A program made the position numbers and the translations under genes. From Phaeobacter sp. B1627 (GTDB taxonomy: Bacteria > Pseudomonadota > Alphaproteobacteria > Rhodobacterales > Rhodobacteraceae): 64,000 bases of DNA. Positions within the stretch are counted from its first letter, which is position 1; each line of letters begins with the position of its first letter. The DNA is taken from positions 124,001-188,000 of the forward strand of contig NZ_VCNK01000014.1 in the NCBI RefSeq assembly GCF_006265095.1, written 5' to 3'. Positions 54,206 to 62,829 of this stretch are shown one piece after another. Under the pieces are notes generated by a model. It was given only the letters and a program-made list of their open reading frames with translations, had not been told where the DNA came from and did not search any database.

Positions 54206-57132
54206 TGCGGCTCTCCCTTGGTCCCGCGGCCGGCCCCGAGACAGGCATCAAGGCAGGCATCGAGGCAGGCGTCAATACGGCGGGCGCTGGCGTCATAGGC
54301 CCCTTCCAGCGCCTGTTGCAACTCCGCGATCCGGTCAAATCCTGCGCTGCGCAACACGAAGGCCGCGCCGCCTTCGCCGCGCACCGCAGCCCCCGCGCCC
54401 TTGCCGGAGATCAGCCGAACCGCGCTTTGTACCGACCAATATAGATCATAGGCCCGGGACAGGGCCTGTTCGTCCGCGGCATCGAGCCATCCGGTCGCGA
54501 CAGCCGCCTGCAGCCCGCGAGAAACGCCGCTGCCCGCGGGGCTGCCGATGCTTCCGGTGGGGTCCGCCTCTCCCTTGAGTGTTTCCGGGGCGGTTTCGAT
54601 CTCTGGGGTGCGGCTCTCTGGGGGGCGGCTCTCTGGGGTGCGCGCCAGAAGCGTGCCCGCCTGCGCCAGCAGTTCAATATCCAGCATCCGGCCGGGGCCG
54701 GTCTTTGCGTCCCAGGGGCCGTCCGGCGTCTTGGCGGCCGCCAGTCGCGCGCGCATCTCCGCCACCTCGCGCAGAACATCCGCAGGGTCGCGCGGCCGCG
54801 CCAGCAACTGGCCGCGAAACCCGGAAACATCCGCGCCCAGATCCGGATCGCCGGTGATCACCCGGGCCCGGGTCAGCGCCAGATGCTCCCAGACCCAGGC
54901 GTCATTTTCCTGATACTGGGTGAAGCTGGGCCAGCTCGTGGCCACCGGCCCCTGATTGCCGGAGGGGCGCAGCCGCATGTCGACCTCATAGAGGCGCCCC
55001 TGCGACATCGGCGCGGTGAGCGCGGTCACCAATGCCTGTGTGAGGCGCGCATAATAGGGGCGCACAGCCAGCGGGCGCTTGCCCTCCGACATCTCCGCCT
55101 CCTGCGGGTCATAGATAACGATCAGATCCAGGTCCGAGGTCGCCGTCAGCTGTCCGGCGCCCAGAGAACCCATGCCCAGGATGACACAGCCCCGCCCCGG
55201 CATCGGCCCATGTTTGGCGGCGAACTGAGCCGTCACCTGTGGCCAGAGCGCGGTGATCACCGCATCCGCCAGATCGGCGTAGTGGCGGCCCGCCTCGGCC
55301 GCAGTGATCAGCCCGCGCAGATGGTGCACCCCGGTGCGAAAGTGCCACTCGCGATGCCAGCGCCGGGTGAGGTCAAGCTGGCGTTCATAATCAGACTCGG
55401 CGGCCAGCGCCGACTGCAGACCGGCCACCAATGCCGCCCGTCCCGGCCAGGGCGCGAAAAACCCGCCGTCAAGCACCGCATCAAACACCGAGGAATTGCG
55501 CGACAGATATTCCGCCAACGCCGCAGAGGTGCCGACAATATCCACCAATAGGTCAATGAGTTGCGGGTTCGCCTCAAACAGGGAGAACAGCTGCACGCCG
55601 GCAGGCATCCCGGCCAGAAACCCATCCAGCGCCAGCAGCGCCTCGCCCGGATGTGCCGCGCGGGAAAGCCGGCCCAGCAGCTCCGGCTTCAGCCGTTCAA
55701 AGATCCGCGCCCCCCGGTCAGAGCGCAGCGCCGGATAGGTCCGCCAGCGGGCGATGACGCTCTGGTCGAGCGTCTCCGGCACGGGCGCCGCCACCGTCGC
55801 CGGGGGGGCGCAGGAGGGGGCAAAAAAGTCCTCGGTCAGCGCGTGGACCTCCTGCAGCCGGTCGCGCAGCTCCGCGATCAGCGCGGGCGGATCTGTGTCC
55901 ATCAGACAGGCGATGCGCTGCAGCCCCTCATCCGCCGAAGGCATCCGGTGGGTCTGGGCATCATGCACCATCTGTATCCGGTGCTCCACCTCGCGATGCG
56001 CCCGGTAATGGCAGGCGAGCGTGTCGGTGACATCCGCCGAAATCCAGCCCGCCCGGGTCAGCGCTTCCAGCCCCTCGACCGTGCCCCGAACCCGCAGCGA
56101 GGGGTCGCGCCCGCCAGCAATCAACTGTCGCGTCTGGGTGAAGAACTCGATCTCGCGGATACCGCCCCGTCCGAGCTTCATGTCATGGCCCGGCACGGTG
56201 ATCGGCCCGCCGGTGCCCTTGTTCTCGCGGATGCGCAGCCGCATGTTGTGGGCGTCCTCGATGGCGGCGAAGTCCAGATGCCGCCGCCACACGAAGGGGG
56301 TCAGGGTGCGCAGGAACCGCTCCCCCGCCGCGATGTCACCGGCACAGGCGCGGGCCTTGATATAGGCGGCGCGTTCCCAGGTCCGGCCGAGGCTCTCGTA
56401 GTAGCGCTCCGCCGCCACCATCGCCAGCGCCACAGGCGTCACCGACGGATCCGGGCGCAGACGCAGATCGGTGCGAAAGACATAGCCCTCCGCGGTGCGG
56501 TCGTTCAGGGTTGCGCTCATGTTGCGGGTTGCGCGCACGAGGGCCTGGCGGGCCTCCAGATAGTCGGACTCGGCGTAGCGGGTTTCGTCGAACAGGCAGA
56601 TCAGATCGATGTCGGAGCTGTAGTTCAGCTCGTAGGCGCCCATCTTGCCCATCGCAAACACACACATGCCGCCGGCGGTTTCGATGTCGTCCTCGCTGAG
56701 CCCCGGCAGTTTCCTGCGCCGCATCAGCAGGGCGATTTCCGCTTTCAACGCCAGATCCACCGCCAGCTCGCCGAATCGCGTCAGCGTGGTGGTGACCTCC
56801 ATCAGGGGCCAGTGCCCGGCGAGATCGCACAGCGCACACAAGAGCGCCACCCGCCGTTTGGCCGCCCGCAAGACCGACTTCAACCGGTCGGGCGGACAGT
56901 CCCGACAGGCCTGAAACAGGTGATCGCGCGCCTCGAAAGGGGCGTTGAGCGCGGTTTCGATCCAGTCCCGCTCCGACAGGATGAGCGCATTGAGATAGGG
57001 GCTGCTGCCGGCCGCACCGACCAGAAGCGCGCGCCAATCGGCAGGTAGATGGCCAAGCTGCGCCACCGCCTCGGCACCGATGGCGGGATCATAGGGGCGT
57101 GGACAGCGGGTCAGCAGAAGCGAATTTGTCAT
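54202..57132 (-). CDS. glnE: Glutamine synthetase adenylyltransferase/adenylyl-removing enzyme
   Basis: A 976-residue bifunctional enzyme controlling glutamine synthetase by (de)adenylylation in response to PII. The N-terminal nucleotidyltransferase domain holds GKMGAYELNYSSDIDL (162-177) and the C-terminal one GSLGAGQLTATSDLDL (to about 670). Between them lie GlnD-type helical segments. Two odd parts stand out near the C-terminus: a Pro/Glu-rich insertion with RTPES repeats, and the very end with DACL three times. Both are encoded by tandem repeats. A 133-residue gene overlaps the stop. Confidence 0.95.
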   Translation of the reverse strand: MTNSLLLTRCPRPYDPAIGAEAVAQLGHLPADWRALLVGAAGSSPYLNALILSERDWIETALNAPFEARDHLFQACRDCPPDRLKSVLRAAKRRVALLCALCDLAGHWPLMEVTTTLTRFGELAVDLALKAEIALLMRRRKLPGLSEDDIETAGGMCVFAMGKMGAYELNYSSDIDLICLFDETRYAESDYLEARQALVRATRNMSATLNDRTAEGYVFRTDLRLRPDPSVTPVALAMVAAERYYESLGRTWERAAYIKARACAGDIAAGERFLRTLTPFVWRRHLDFAAIEDAHNMRLRIRENKGTGGPITVPGHDMKLGRGGIREIEFFTQTRQLIAGGRDPSLRVRGTVEGLEALTRAGWISADVTDTLACHYRAHREVEHRIQMVHDAQTHRMPSADEGLQRIACLMDTDPPALIAELRDRLQEVHALTEDFFAPSCAPPATVAAPVPETLDQSVIARWRTYPALRSDRGARIFERLKPELLGRLSRAAHPGEALLALDGFLAGMPAGVQLFSLFEANPQLIDLLVDIVGTSAALAEYLSRNSSVFDAVLDGGFFAPWPGRAALVAGLQSALAAESDYERQLDLTRRWHREWHFRTGVHHLRGLITAAEAGRHYADLADAVITALWPQVTAQFAAKHGPMPGRGCVILGMGSLGAGQLTATSDLDLIVIYDPQEAEMSEGKRPLAVRPYYARLTQALVTALTAPMSQGRLYEVDMRLRPSGNQGPVATSWPSFTQYQENDAWVWEHLALTRARVITGDPDLGADVSGFRGQLLARPRDPADVLREVAEMRARLAAAKTPDGPWDAKTGPGRMLDIELLAQAGTLLARTPESRPPESRTPEIETAPETLKGEADPTGSIGSPAGSGVSRGLQAAVATGWLDAADEQALSRAYDLYWSVQSAVRLISGKGAGAAVRGEGGAAFVLRSAGFDRIAELQQALEGAYDASARRIDACLDACLDACLGAGRGTKGEPQ
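54238..54273. repeat. Three tandem 12-bp units at the glnE C-terminus
   Basis: gagacaggcatc and two close copies encode DACL three times, ten or so residues from the end of GlnE. Confidence 0.93.
54601..54645. repeat. Three tandem 15-bp units in glnE
   Basis: ctctggggtgcggct and two near-copies, encoding the RTPES-type pentapeptides in a loop of the C-terminal GlnE domain. Confidence 0.93.
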
Positions 57133-57216
57133 GCGAGGAGAGTGAGATGCGGCACCGGGGGCGTCAATCCCAAACCACGCGGCGGCGGCGGCTCCGGCGA
57201 ATTTACCGGTCGCGGG

Positions 57217-57231
57217 CCAATTTAAAATTGG
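57217..57231. promoter_or_regulatory. Perfect palindrome CCAATTTAAAATTGG
   Basis: A 15-bp perfect inverted repeat with central A, 85 bp upstream of glnE, followed by gtaaaatgag. Its arms are the only AT-rich stretch near. Candidate repressor site for glnE or for a transcript running right. Confidence 0.5.
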
Positions 57232-57311
57232 TAAAATGAGCCATTGAAATTCAAAAATCCTGTGCTAGGGTAATGCCTGATATGATCCATGTCGCGCCGG
57301 ATACTGCGCAG

Positions 57312-57338
57312 CCCTGCCATTTCGAAAATGATGCAGGG
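57312..57338. other. Stem-loop with CCCTGC/GCAGGG arms
   Basis: Arms CCCTGC (57312-57317) and GCAGGG (57333-57338), with a second inner pairing of ATTT and AAAT. Terminator or RNA element. Confidence 0.5.
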
Positions 57339-57535
57339 ACAGGAAAATTTCCCCCTCCTGCCTACTTTCACAGATCTAAAAGTTGATATACTTGCGGGCT
57401 GTGGTCACGCTCCTGTTTCGGGGACCGAGTGAAATAATTAACAAGTACCCTGTCCGGGCTGTTGCCTGTGTGGACGAGTAAACATTGACACGTGGTTTTG
57501 GGGCGTGATCACACCCCCCCCATAGTCCACCATTA

Positions 57536-57595
57536 TCTGGCCCACCTCTCTCTGGCCCACTAGTATCTGGCCCATTAATATCAGGCACTGGCCAG
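57536..57595. repeat. Four 15-bp-period units containing TCTGGCCCA
   Basis: TCTGGCCCA starts at 57536, 57551 and 57566, and a degenerate copy at 57581, exactly 15 bp apart. It may be an operator array or slippage product. Confidence 0.85.
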
Positions 57596-57783
57596 CAGAG
57601 CATGCAGGCCGTCCACCCGTCACATTCCCGCCTGCCGAGATCTCCTCACGCATATCGCCGTCTTGCGCAGAGTCGTGGCGGATCCCGTTGTTGGCGATAT
57701 GTTCGCTGGCGGCGAGCCGACTCTCGCGCCTGCCACGCCGGAGATTTGGTCAAACGCCCGCACAGCGAGTTCACCGCGAGTTA

Positions 57784-57802
57784 ATGTGAAAAACATTTAC
57801 AT
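57784..57802. promoter_or_regulatory. Distal 19-bp operator-like palindrome upstream of DUF2852 gene
   Basis: ATGTGAAAAACATTTACAT: half-sites ATGTRAA and TTTACAT with 5-bp spacer, one mismatch from perfect. Partner of the site at 57841. Confidence 0.65.
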
Positions 57803-57840
57803 CCCTCTTGAAGAGAGGTCGGGTCCACCACATATGGGTG

Positions 57841-57859
57841 ATGTAAATGATGTTTACAT
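57841..57859. promoter_or_regulatory. Proximal 19-bp operator-like palindrome upstream of DUF2852 gene
   Basis: ATGTAAATGATGTTTACAT: perfect half-sites ATGTAAA and TTTACAT with 5-bp spacer. It lies 39 bp before the start codon, 57 bp (centre to centre) from the distal copy. Two equal sites suggest cooperative repression of the DUF2852 gene. The regulator is not identified. Confidence 0.7.
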
Positions 57860-57897
57860 GCGGCTGCAAAGCCACCCAAAAGCAGTGGAGACACCTG

Positions 57898-58341
57898 ATG
57901 ACCAGTTACACAACCAACCTTCCGCCGACGCAGCACCAGGGCTGGCTGGCAAAAAGCGAAGCCTGGCTGGATGCCAGAGGCAAAGGCGCCTGGATCGCGA
58001 CCATGGTGCTGGGATTCGTCTTTTTCTGGCCTGTCGGGCTGGCCATTCTTGCCTATATGATATGGAGTAAACGTATGTTCAAATCTGGCTGTCGCAACCG
58101 ATCCACCCATATGCATCGCGGCTTTCACGCGATGAAATCGAGCGGCAACGGCGCGTTTGATGCCTATAAGGCCGATACGCTGGCGCGTCTGGAGCAGGAG
58201 CAGACCGATTTTGAATCCTTCCTGGCCCGGCTGCGCGCCGCCAAGGACAAGGCCGAGTTCGACGAATTCATGGAGGAGCGCTCCCGCAAGGTCAGCCCTG
58301 AAGAAGGTGACGAAGACGAGCGTGCAGCGGGTCAGGCCTGA
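57898..58341 (+). CDS. DUF2852 membrane protein
   Basis: A 147-residue protein of the DUF2852 family, common in alphaproteobacteria. One transmembrane segment (about 32-55, WIATMVLGFVFFWPVGLAIL) is preceded by a short amphipathic N-terminus. The C-terminal helix is rich in Glu/Arg (LARLEQEQTDFESFLARLRA and following FDEFMEERSRK) and typical of the family. The start is MTSYTTNLP with GGAG upstream. Two palindromes upstream suggest tight regulation. Function unknown. Confidence 0.85.
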   Translation: MTSYTTNLPPTQHQGWLAKSEAWLDARGKGAWIATMVLGFVFFWPVGLAILAYMIWSKRMFKSGCRNRSTHMHRGFHAMKSSGNGAFDAYKADTLARLEQEQTDFESFLARLRAAKDKAEFDEFMEERSRKVSPEEGDEDERAAGQA

Positions 58342-58462
58342 CTCTCAGCCCGGACGCCCTGACCTGGCGCTCTGACCAGCCTCTCTGGGTCCATGAGCAG
58401 ACTGATACCACCGATGCCTCCGCCTTTGGGCGGAGGAGCCATCCCATCCGCAGGAGCCCCTG

Positions 58463-58894
58463 ATGACCGCCCTCCCCGACCCGGACGTACAGGCCGAATT
58501 TTATGACGGCGTCACCGCCAAGCGTCTGTTTTCCTTTCTGATCGACAGCGTGCTGATCTTCATCCTCGCAGCCCTCGTAGTGCCGTTCACCGCATTTCTC
58601 GGCCTGTTGATGTGGCCTGCGCTCTATTTTGTTGTCGGCTTCATCTACCGGGTCGCCACGCTGAGCAACGGATCCGCGACCCTTGGCATGCGGTTCTGCG
58701 GGATCGAGCTGCGGGAATATTCCGGTAGCCGCCTCGATGGGGGAACGGCGTTTCTGCATACGGTGGGCTACACGGTGTCGATGGCGGTGGTTGTGCTGCA
58801 GGTGGTCTCGATCCTGCTGATGCTGACGAGCGCACGGGGCCAGGGGCTGACTGACCATATCCTCGGCACGGTGATGCTGAAACGGCGCGCCTGA
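58463..58894 (+). CDS. RDD family membrane protein
   Basis: A 143-residue RDD protein with three hydrophobic helices. The N-terminal motif FYDGVTAKRLFSFLIDSVLI includes the Arg-Asp pair of the family (R-x4-D). Helix 3 is followed by RGQGLTDHILGTVMLKR, with the usual C-terminal Asp. A possible transporter accessory, role unknown. AGGAG is upstream. The gene follows the DUF2852 gene with 121 bp between. Confidence 0.87.
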   Translation: MTALPDPDVQAEFYDGVTAKRLFSFLIDSVLIFILAALVVPFTAFLGLLMWPALYFVVGFIYRVATLSNGSATLGMRFCGIELREYSGSRLDGGTAFLHTVGYTVSMAVVVLQVVSILLMLTSARGQGLTDHILGTVMLKRRA

Positions 58895-59054
58895 CGCGGT
58901 GGGTCCTGACGCGGTGGGTGCAGGGGGCGCTTTCCGTCCGCCAGGCGGCGGGCGCGAATAAACCCTTTTGCACAACACCACTTGTTACTTGCCGGGCGGT
59001 TGCTATCATCATGGCAATCCAGACAACAATAGTCAGAAAGCCGTTGTTCCCCGT

Positions 59055-59876
59055 ATGCGCCATACGCTTCCGATTGCCCCACAGTTTTACGTGACCGCCC
59101 CGCAGCCCTGTCCCTATCTGGATGGCAGGATGGAGCGAAAGCTCTTTACCGCGTTGCAGGGGGACGGGGTCGATCAGCTGAACAGCTCGCTCAGCCAGCA
59201 GGGGTTTCGCCGCTCGCAGAATGTGCTCTATCGGCCGTCCTGTTCTGACTGCTCGGCCTGCATGTCGGCGCGGATCAATGTCTCGGCCTTTTCCGCGACG
59301 CGCAGCCAGCGCAAGACGCTGAACCGCAACCGGCATCTGGAGCGCCGGGCCACCTCGCCCTGGGCCACCGAGGATCAATACGCGTTGTTTCGCCGCTATC
59401 TGGACGAACGTCACGCCGATGGCGGCATGGCGGATATGGATGTGTTCGAATACGCCGCCATGGTCGAAGAGACCCCGATCCGGACCCGTGTGGTGGAATA
59501 TCTCAACCCGGAGAACAATGCGCTCACGGCGGTTTCGCTCACTGATGTGCTCGATGATGGTCTGAGCATGGTCTATTCCTACTATGCGCCGGATTTGCCG
59601 CAGCAGTCGCTCGGGACATTCATGGTGCTGGATCATATCGAGATCGCACGCGAAGCGGGGCTGCCCTATGTCTATCTCGGCTATTGGGTGCCCGGCAGCC
59701 AGAAGATGGGCTACAAGGCCAAGTTCGCCGGGCTTGAGGTGTATTTCGGCGGCGGCTGGATTCCGGTCAAGGATCCGGCAGCCTTTGAGGCGGACCAGCA
59801 TCCCCTCAGCAATGCTCCGATCGCAGAGCAGGTCGCCAATATCCAACTGCCGCAAGGGCAGCCGCGCAGAAGGTAG
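59055..59876 (+). CDS. bpt: Leucyl-tRNA protein transferase Bpt (ATE family)
   Basis: A 273-residue enzyme that adds Leu to N-terminal Asp/Glu in the N-degron pathway (Bpt type). The N-terminal [14 protein letters not shown], the Cys-rich [15 protein letters not shown] and the C-terminal [20 protein letters not shown] are all typical. A VOC gene starts 8 bp after its stop, so they share a transcript. Confidence 0.92.
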   Translation: MRHTLPIAPQFYVTAPQPCPYLDGRMERKLFTALQGDGVDQLNSSLSQQGFRRSQNVLYRPSCSDCSACMSARINVSAFSATRSQRKTLNRNRHLERRATSPWATEDQYALFRRYLDERHADGGMADMDVFEYAAMVEETPIRTRVVEYLNPENNALTAVSLTDVLDDGLSMVYSYYAPDLPQQSLGTFMVLDHIEIAREAGLPYVYLGYWVPGSQKMGYKAKFAGLEVYFGGGWIPVKDPAAFEADQHPLSNAPIAEQVANIQLPQGQPRRR

Positions 59877-59884
59877 TCTCCAGA

Positions 59885-60268
59885 ATGCAATCACTGCACG
59901 CGGTGTCGCTGATCATTCCCGACTATGACGCTGCCATTTCGTTTTACTGCGGCACGCTGGGCTGGACCCTGGCGGAGGATGTGGATCAGGGGCGCAAACG
60001 CTGGGTCCGCATTCTGCCCCCCGGCGCCATGCAGGGCAGCCTGATTCTGGCCCGGGCGGATACGCCGGCGCAGGAGAAGGTGATCGGGGATCAGTTCGCA
60101 GGCCGTGTGGGTCTGTTTCTCGCAACCGATGACTTCGCCCGCGACCATGGCGCGATGCAGGCGGCCGGGGTGATCTTTGAAGAACAGCCCCGCCACGAAC
60201 CCTATGGCACAGTCGCGGTATGGCGCGACCCCTTCGGCAACCGCTGGGATCTGATCCAGTTCGCCTGA
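59885..60268 (+). CDS. VOC family protein
   Basis: A 127-residue glyoxalase/bleomycin-resistance fold protein with two beta-alpha-beta-beta-beta modules: the first has VSLIIPDYDAAISFYCGTLG, the second FLATDDFARDHGAMQAAGV and ends VWRDPFGNRWDLIQF. Metal ligands are plausible at His5 and Glu near 99. The last codons are repeated after the stop (60251-60294). Function unknown. Confidence 0.87.
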   Translation: MQSLHAVSLIIPDYDAAISFYCGTLGWTLAEDVDQGRKRWVRILPPGAMQGSLILARADTPAQEKVIGDQFAGRVGLFLATDDFARDHGAMQAAGVIFEEQPRHEPYGTVAVWRDPFGNRWDLIQFA

Positions 60269-60294
60269 TCCAGTTCGACCTGATCCGGTTCGGC
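60251..60294. repeat. Three tandem 14-15-bp units covering the VOC gene 3' end
   Basis: ctgatccagttcgc(c) three times. The first copy encodes the last residues LIQFA and runs into the stop; the other two lie downstream. The pattern is the same as at 51263-51298. Confidence 0.93.
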
Positions 60295-60326
60295 GCCGTC
60301 AATGGCGGGGGACACTGCAGAACGGC

Positions 60327-60358
60327 AAAAGGCCCCACCTCTGGCGGGGCCCTTTTTG
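60327..60358. terminator. Bidirectional intrinsic terminator
   Basis: AAAA-GGCCCC...GGGGCC-CTTTTTG. Stem 60331-60336 with 60346-60351, 9-nt loop, A-run to the left and T-run to the right. It serves the VOC gene and the leftward TRAP operon. Confidence 0.9.
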
Positions 60359-60383
60359 TTGGAACACTCTGCTTTCCTGCTAC

Positions 60384-60425
60384 CGGCCGATAGGGGCCGA
60401 CTGAGGCCGACTGGGGCCGATAATA
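60384..60425. repeat. Tandem ggccgactg repeats
   Basis: Four to five degenerate 9-13-bp units (ggccgactg, ggggccgata) in the short gap between the terminator and the TRAP large permease stop. Confidence 0.75.
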
Positions 60426-60458
60426 GCGAGCCGGTAGCGGGCTGACACCACGGCGGTG

Positions 60459-62813
60459 TCAGTTCGGGATCAGCGCCGGGACAATGGTCACAATCGCCGG
60501 GAAGAACCACAGGATCGCGAGACCGGCCACCTGGATCAGCACGAAGGGCAGCACCCCACGATAGATATGGCCCGTCGTCACCTCTCGTGGTGCCACGCCG
60601 CGCAGGTAGAACAGCGCAAAGCCGAACGGCGGTGTCAGGAAGGAGGTCTGCAGGTTCACCGCCACCATGATGGTCACCCATTTCGGATCAAACGACCCGC
60701 CATAGATCACCGGCCCGACGATCGGGATCACGATGTAGATGATCTCGAGGAAGTCCAGAACGAAGCCCAGTATGAAGAGCACGATCATCACGATCAAAAA
60801 GACCGTCATCTCGTTGTCAAAGCTCCTCAGGAACTGCTGGATATAGTGTTCGCCCCCGAAGGAAATCACCACCAGATTGAGCAGCTGCGAGCCGATCAGG
60901 ATGGTGAAGACCATGGAGGTCACCTTGGCGGTCTCTCGCACGATGGGGCTCAGGACGCCGCCCCGGAACAGCACCCAGCAGCCGTACAGCAGACCGAAGA
61001 GCGCGAACAGATAGCAGCTGTAGGCAAAGAAGAACGCGAAATAGCTCTCTGCCGGGACCACGTCCTGATTGATCCGCAGGTCAAAGTTCACCCCGGTCAG
61101 GATCGCAAGCGCCACCGCGAAGGTCGCCCAGATGATGATATTGCCGGACTGGCCCTCATCCTTGAGGCGACGATAGGCCGCCAGCATGATCGCGCCCCCT
61201 GCCCCCAGCGCCGCAGCCGGCGTCGGGTTGGTGATGCCACCGAGGATCGACCCCAGCACGGCCACGATCAGCACCAGCGGCGGGAAGACCACCCGGATCA
61301 GGTCGTTGCGGGCACAGCGCGCCGCCGCTTCCTTGCAGCCATAGAGCGCAAGCAGGCTCGGCAGCAGCATCCAGATCACCGTGCCCGTGGCCGATGTAGT
61401 GGGCGAAATCGCCACCACATCCACCAGCGCCAGGGCCAGCAGGCCAATGGCCCCGGCGATCAGCGGTGTGGCATCGCGCGATGGCGCAACGCCCCGGCCA
61501 ATGGCCAGGACCAGGCCCAGCAGCACGATCATCGTCGCGATCCCGGAGCCGATGGGCGCCGCATTGGCGATCTTGGCCTCCAGCGCCTGGGACAGTTCCT
61601 CCTCCGAGAGTTTGGTGGCTTCGGCCACGCCGCCTGCGTCGTCGATTGCGGTCTGTTCGGCCACGGCCGCATCCCAGGCCGCCTGACCGTGAAGGTCGAT
61701 CATTGCCGCCTGACATTGCGCGCTCACATTGGTGCGCAAGGAGGCCGTCTGACCCGCGTCGGAGAAGCTCGACACGACAATGTTCTGACTGCCGACCAGA
61801 CCGAGGCTGCCGAGCAGGACGGTGCCCGCAACCAATGCGACCGGAACGCCCAAGAACCATGTCAGGCCCTCGCCGCGGGTGATCGGCTCTTCACTGGCGG
61901 TGCCCATGGAGACGGCCGGCGCCTTGTGCGGGTTCAGCAATGCATAGCCAAAGGCATAGAGCGCATAGAGCAGCGCCAGCAGGATGCCCGGCAGCAACGC
62001 CGCCTGAAACAGCGTGCCCACAGAGACGACCGCCGGTTCCCCGAGATAGGTCAGCGCATCCGAGCAGCCGACTTCCTGGGCGCGGGCCTCCTGTGCAGTG
62101 GAGTAGAGATCCCCCGCCAGCGTGCCGAGCAGAACGATCACGATCGAGGGCGGAATGATCTGCCCCAGCGTGCCCGACGCCGCGATGACACCGGTCGCAA
62201 GCTCCGGCGAGTAGTTGTTGCGCAGCATGGTCGGCAGGGCCAGCAGGCCCATGGTCACCACGGTGGCGCCGACGATCCCGGTGGAGGCCGCAAGGAACGC
62301 CCCCACCACGACGATCGACACCGCCAGACCCCCCGGCAGCGGTCCGAAGACCCGCGCCATGGTGGTCAGAAGGTCATTGGCGATCTTGGAGCGTTCCAGC
62401 GTGATGCCCATCAGCACGAACATCAAAACCGCCAGCAGGGTCTCGATCGAGGCGCCCGCCAGAACCCGCTCGTTGATCCGGTTGACGATGAACGACAGAT
62501 TGCGGTCCATCGCCGTTTCCCAGCCCTGCGCGAAGACAGGCTCTGCCAGACGCGGCAGATCCGGGTATCGGAACACCGATATCACATCGGACTGCACGCC
62601 CGAGTCGATGATATCCCTGTAGGCCTGGCTCGACGTGTCGATGGCCTGGTGGATCAGCAGACCGGCGCTGTCGAGGGCTGCGATGATCCCGAAGGAGATG
62701 ATCCCCGCACCGCCGATGGCAAAGGCCACCGGAAAGCCGGAGAGGATGCCTCCGAAGAGGCAGAGAAAGACGATGATCAGGCCGATTTCGACGCCATCAA
62801 GTCCGAATAGCAT
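60459..62813 (-). CDS. TRAP transporter large permease (DctM type, extended)
   Basis: A 784-residue membrane protein, about 1.8 times a usual DctM. The N-terminal block (about 1-245) and the C-terminal block (about 480-784) carry typical DctM segments such as GASIETLLAVLMFVLMG, AASTGIVGATVVTMGLLALP and IPPSIVIVLLGTLAGD. Between them lies an insertion of about 200 residues with a soluble Asp/Glu/Ala-rich part and extra helices. This form belongs to the COG4664 group (mannitol/chloroaromatic or keto-acid TRAP, as with TakP). The solute is not determinable. It follows the small permease after 16 bp. Confidence 0.9.
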   Translation of the reverse strand: MLFGLDGVEIGLIIVFLCLFGGILSGFPVAFAIGGAGIISFGIIAALDSAGLLIHQAIDTSSQAYRDIIDSGVQSDVISVFRYPDLPRLAEPVFAQGWETAMDRNLSFIVNRINERVLAGASIETLLAVLMFVLMGITLERSKIANDLLTTMARVFGPLPGGLAVSIVVVGAFLAASTGIVGATVVTMGLLALPTMLRNNYSPELATGVIAASGTLGQIIPPSIVIVLLGTLAGDLYSTAQEARAQEVGCSDALTYLGEPAVVSVGTLFQAALLPGILLALLYALYAFGYALLNPHKAPAVSMGTASEEPITRGEGLTWFLGVPVALVAGTVLLGSLGLVGSQNIVVSSFSDAGQTASLRTNVSAQCQAAMIDLHGQAAWDAAVAEQTAIDDAGGVAEATKLSEEELSQALEAKIANAAPIGSGIATMIVLLGLVLAIGRGVAPSRDATPLIAGAIGLLALALVDVVAISPTTSATGTVIWMLLPSLLALYGCKEAAARCARNDLIRVVFPPLVLIVAVLGSILGGITNPTPAAALGAGGAIMLAAYRRLKDEGQSGNIIIWATFAVALAILTGVNFDLRINQDVVPAESYFAFFFAYSCYLFALFGLLYGCWVLFRGGVLSPIVRETAKVTSMVFTILIGSQLLNLVVISFGGEHYIQQFLRSFDNEMTVFLIVMIVLFILGFVLDFLEIIYIVIPIVGPVIYGGSFDPKWVTIMVAVNLQTSFLTPPFGFALFYLRGVAPREVTTGHIYRGVLPFVLIQVAGLAILWFFPAIVTIVPALIPN

Positions 62814-62829
62814 GTGAGCTGTCCCTTAG

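Larger units (their letters stand above)
57133..57897. other. 765-bp intergenic region with several regulatory-looking elements
   Basis: The longest gene-free stretch in the window, between divergent glnE and the DUF2852 gene. From left to right: an AT-rich segment with the palindrome CCAATTTAAAATTGG, a stem-loop at 57312-57338, four 15-bp repeats (57536-57595) and two 19-bp palindromes (57784-57802, 57841-57859). Open frames here are short and biased. A small RNA starting in the AT-rich part is possible. Confidence 0.65.

Noticed and set aside
57376-57603. 75-codon minus-strand frame with GPD repeats in the long intergenic region
   Set aside because: The GPD repeats come from the 15-bp DNA array; there is no ribosome site, and the second half is unrelated low-quality sequence.
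60456-62810. 784-codon open frame on the plus strand antisense to the TRAP large permease
   Set aside because: It mirrors the permease almost end to end, its translation is rich in His, Arg, Gln and Asp with no domain, and the minus frame has a clear membrane-protein pattern. GC-rich codon bias produces such mirrors.
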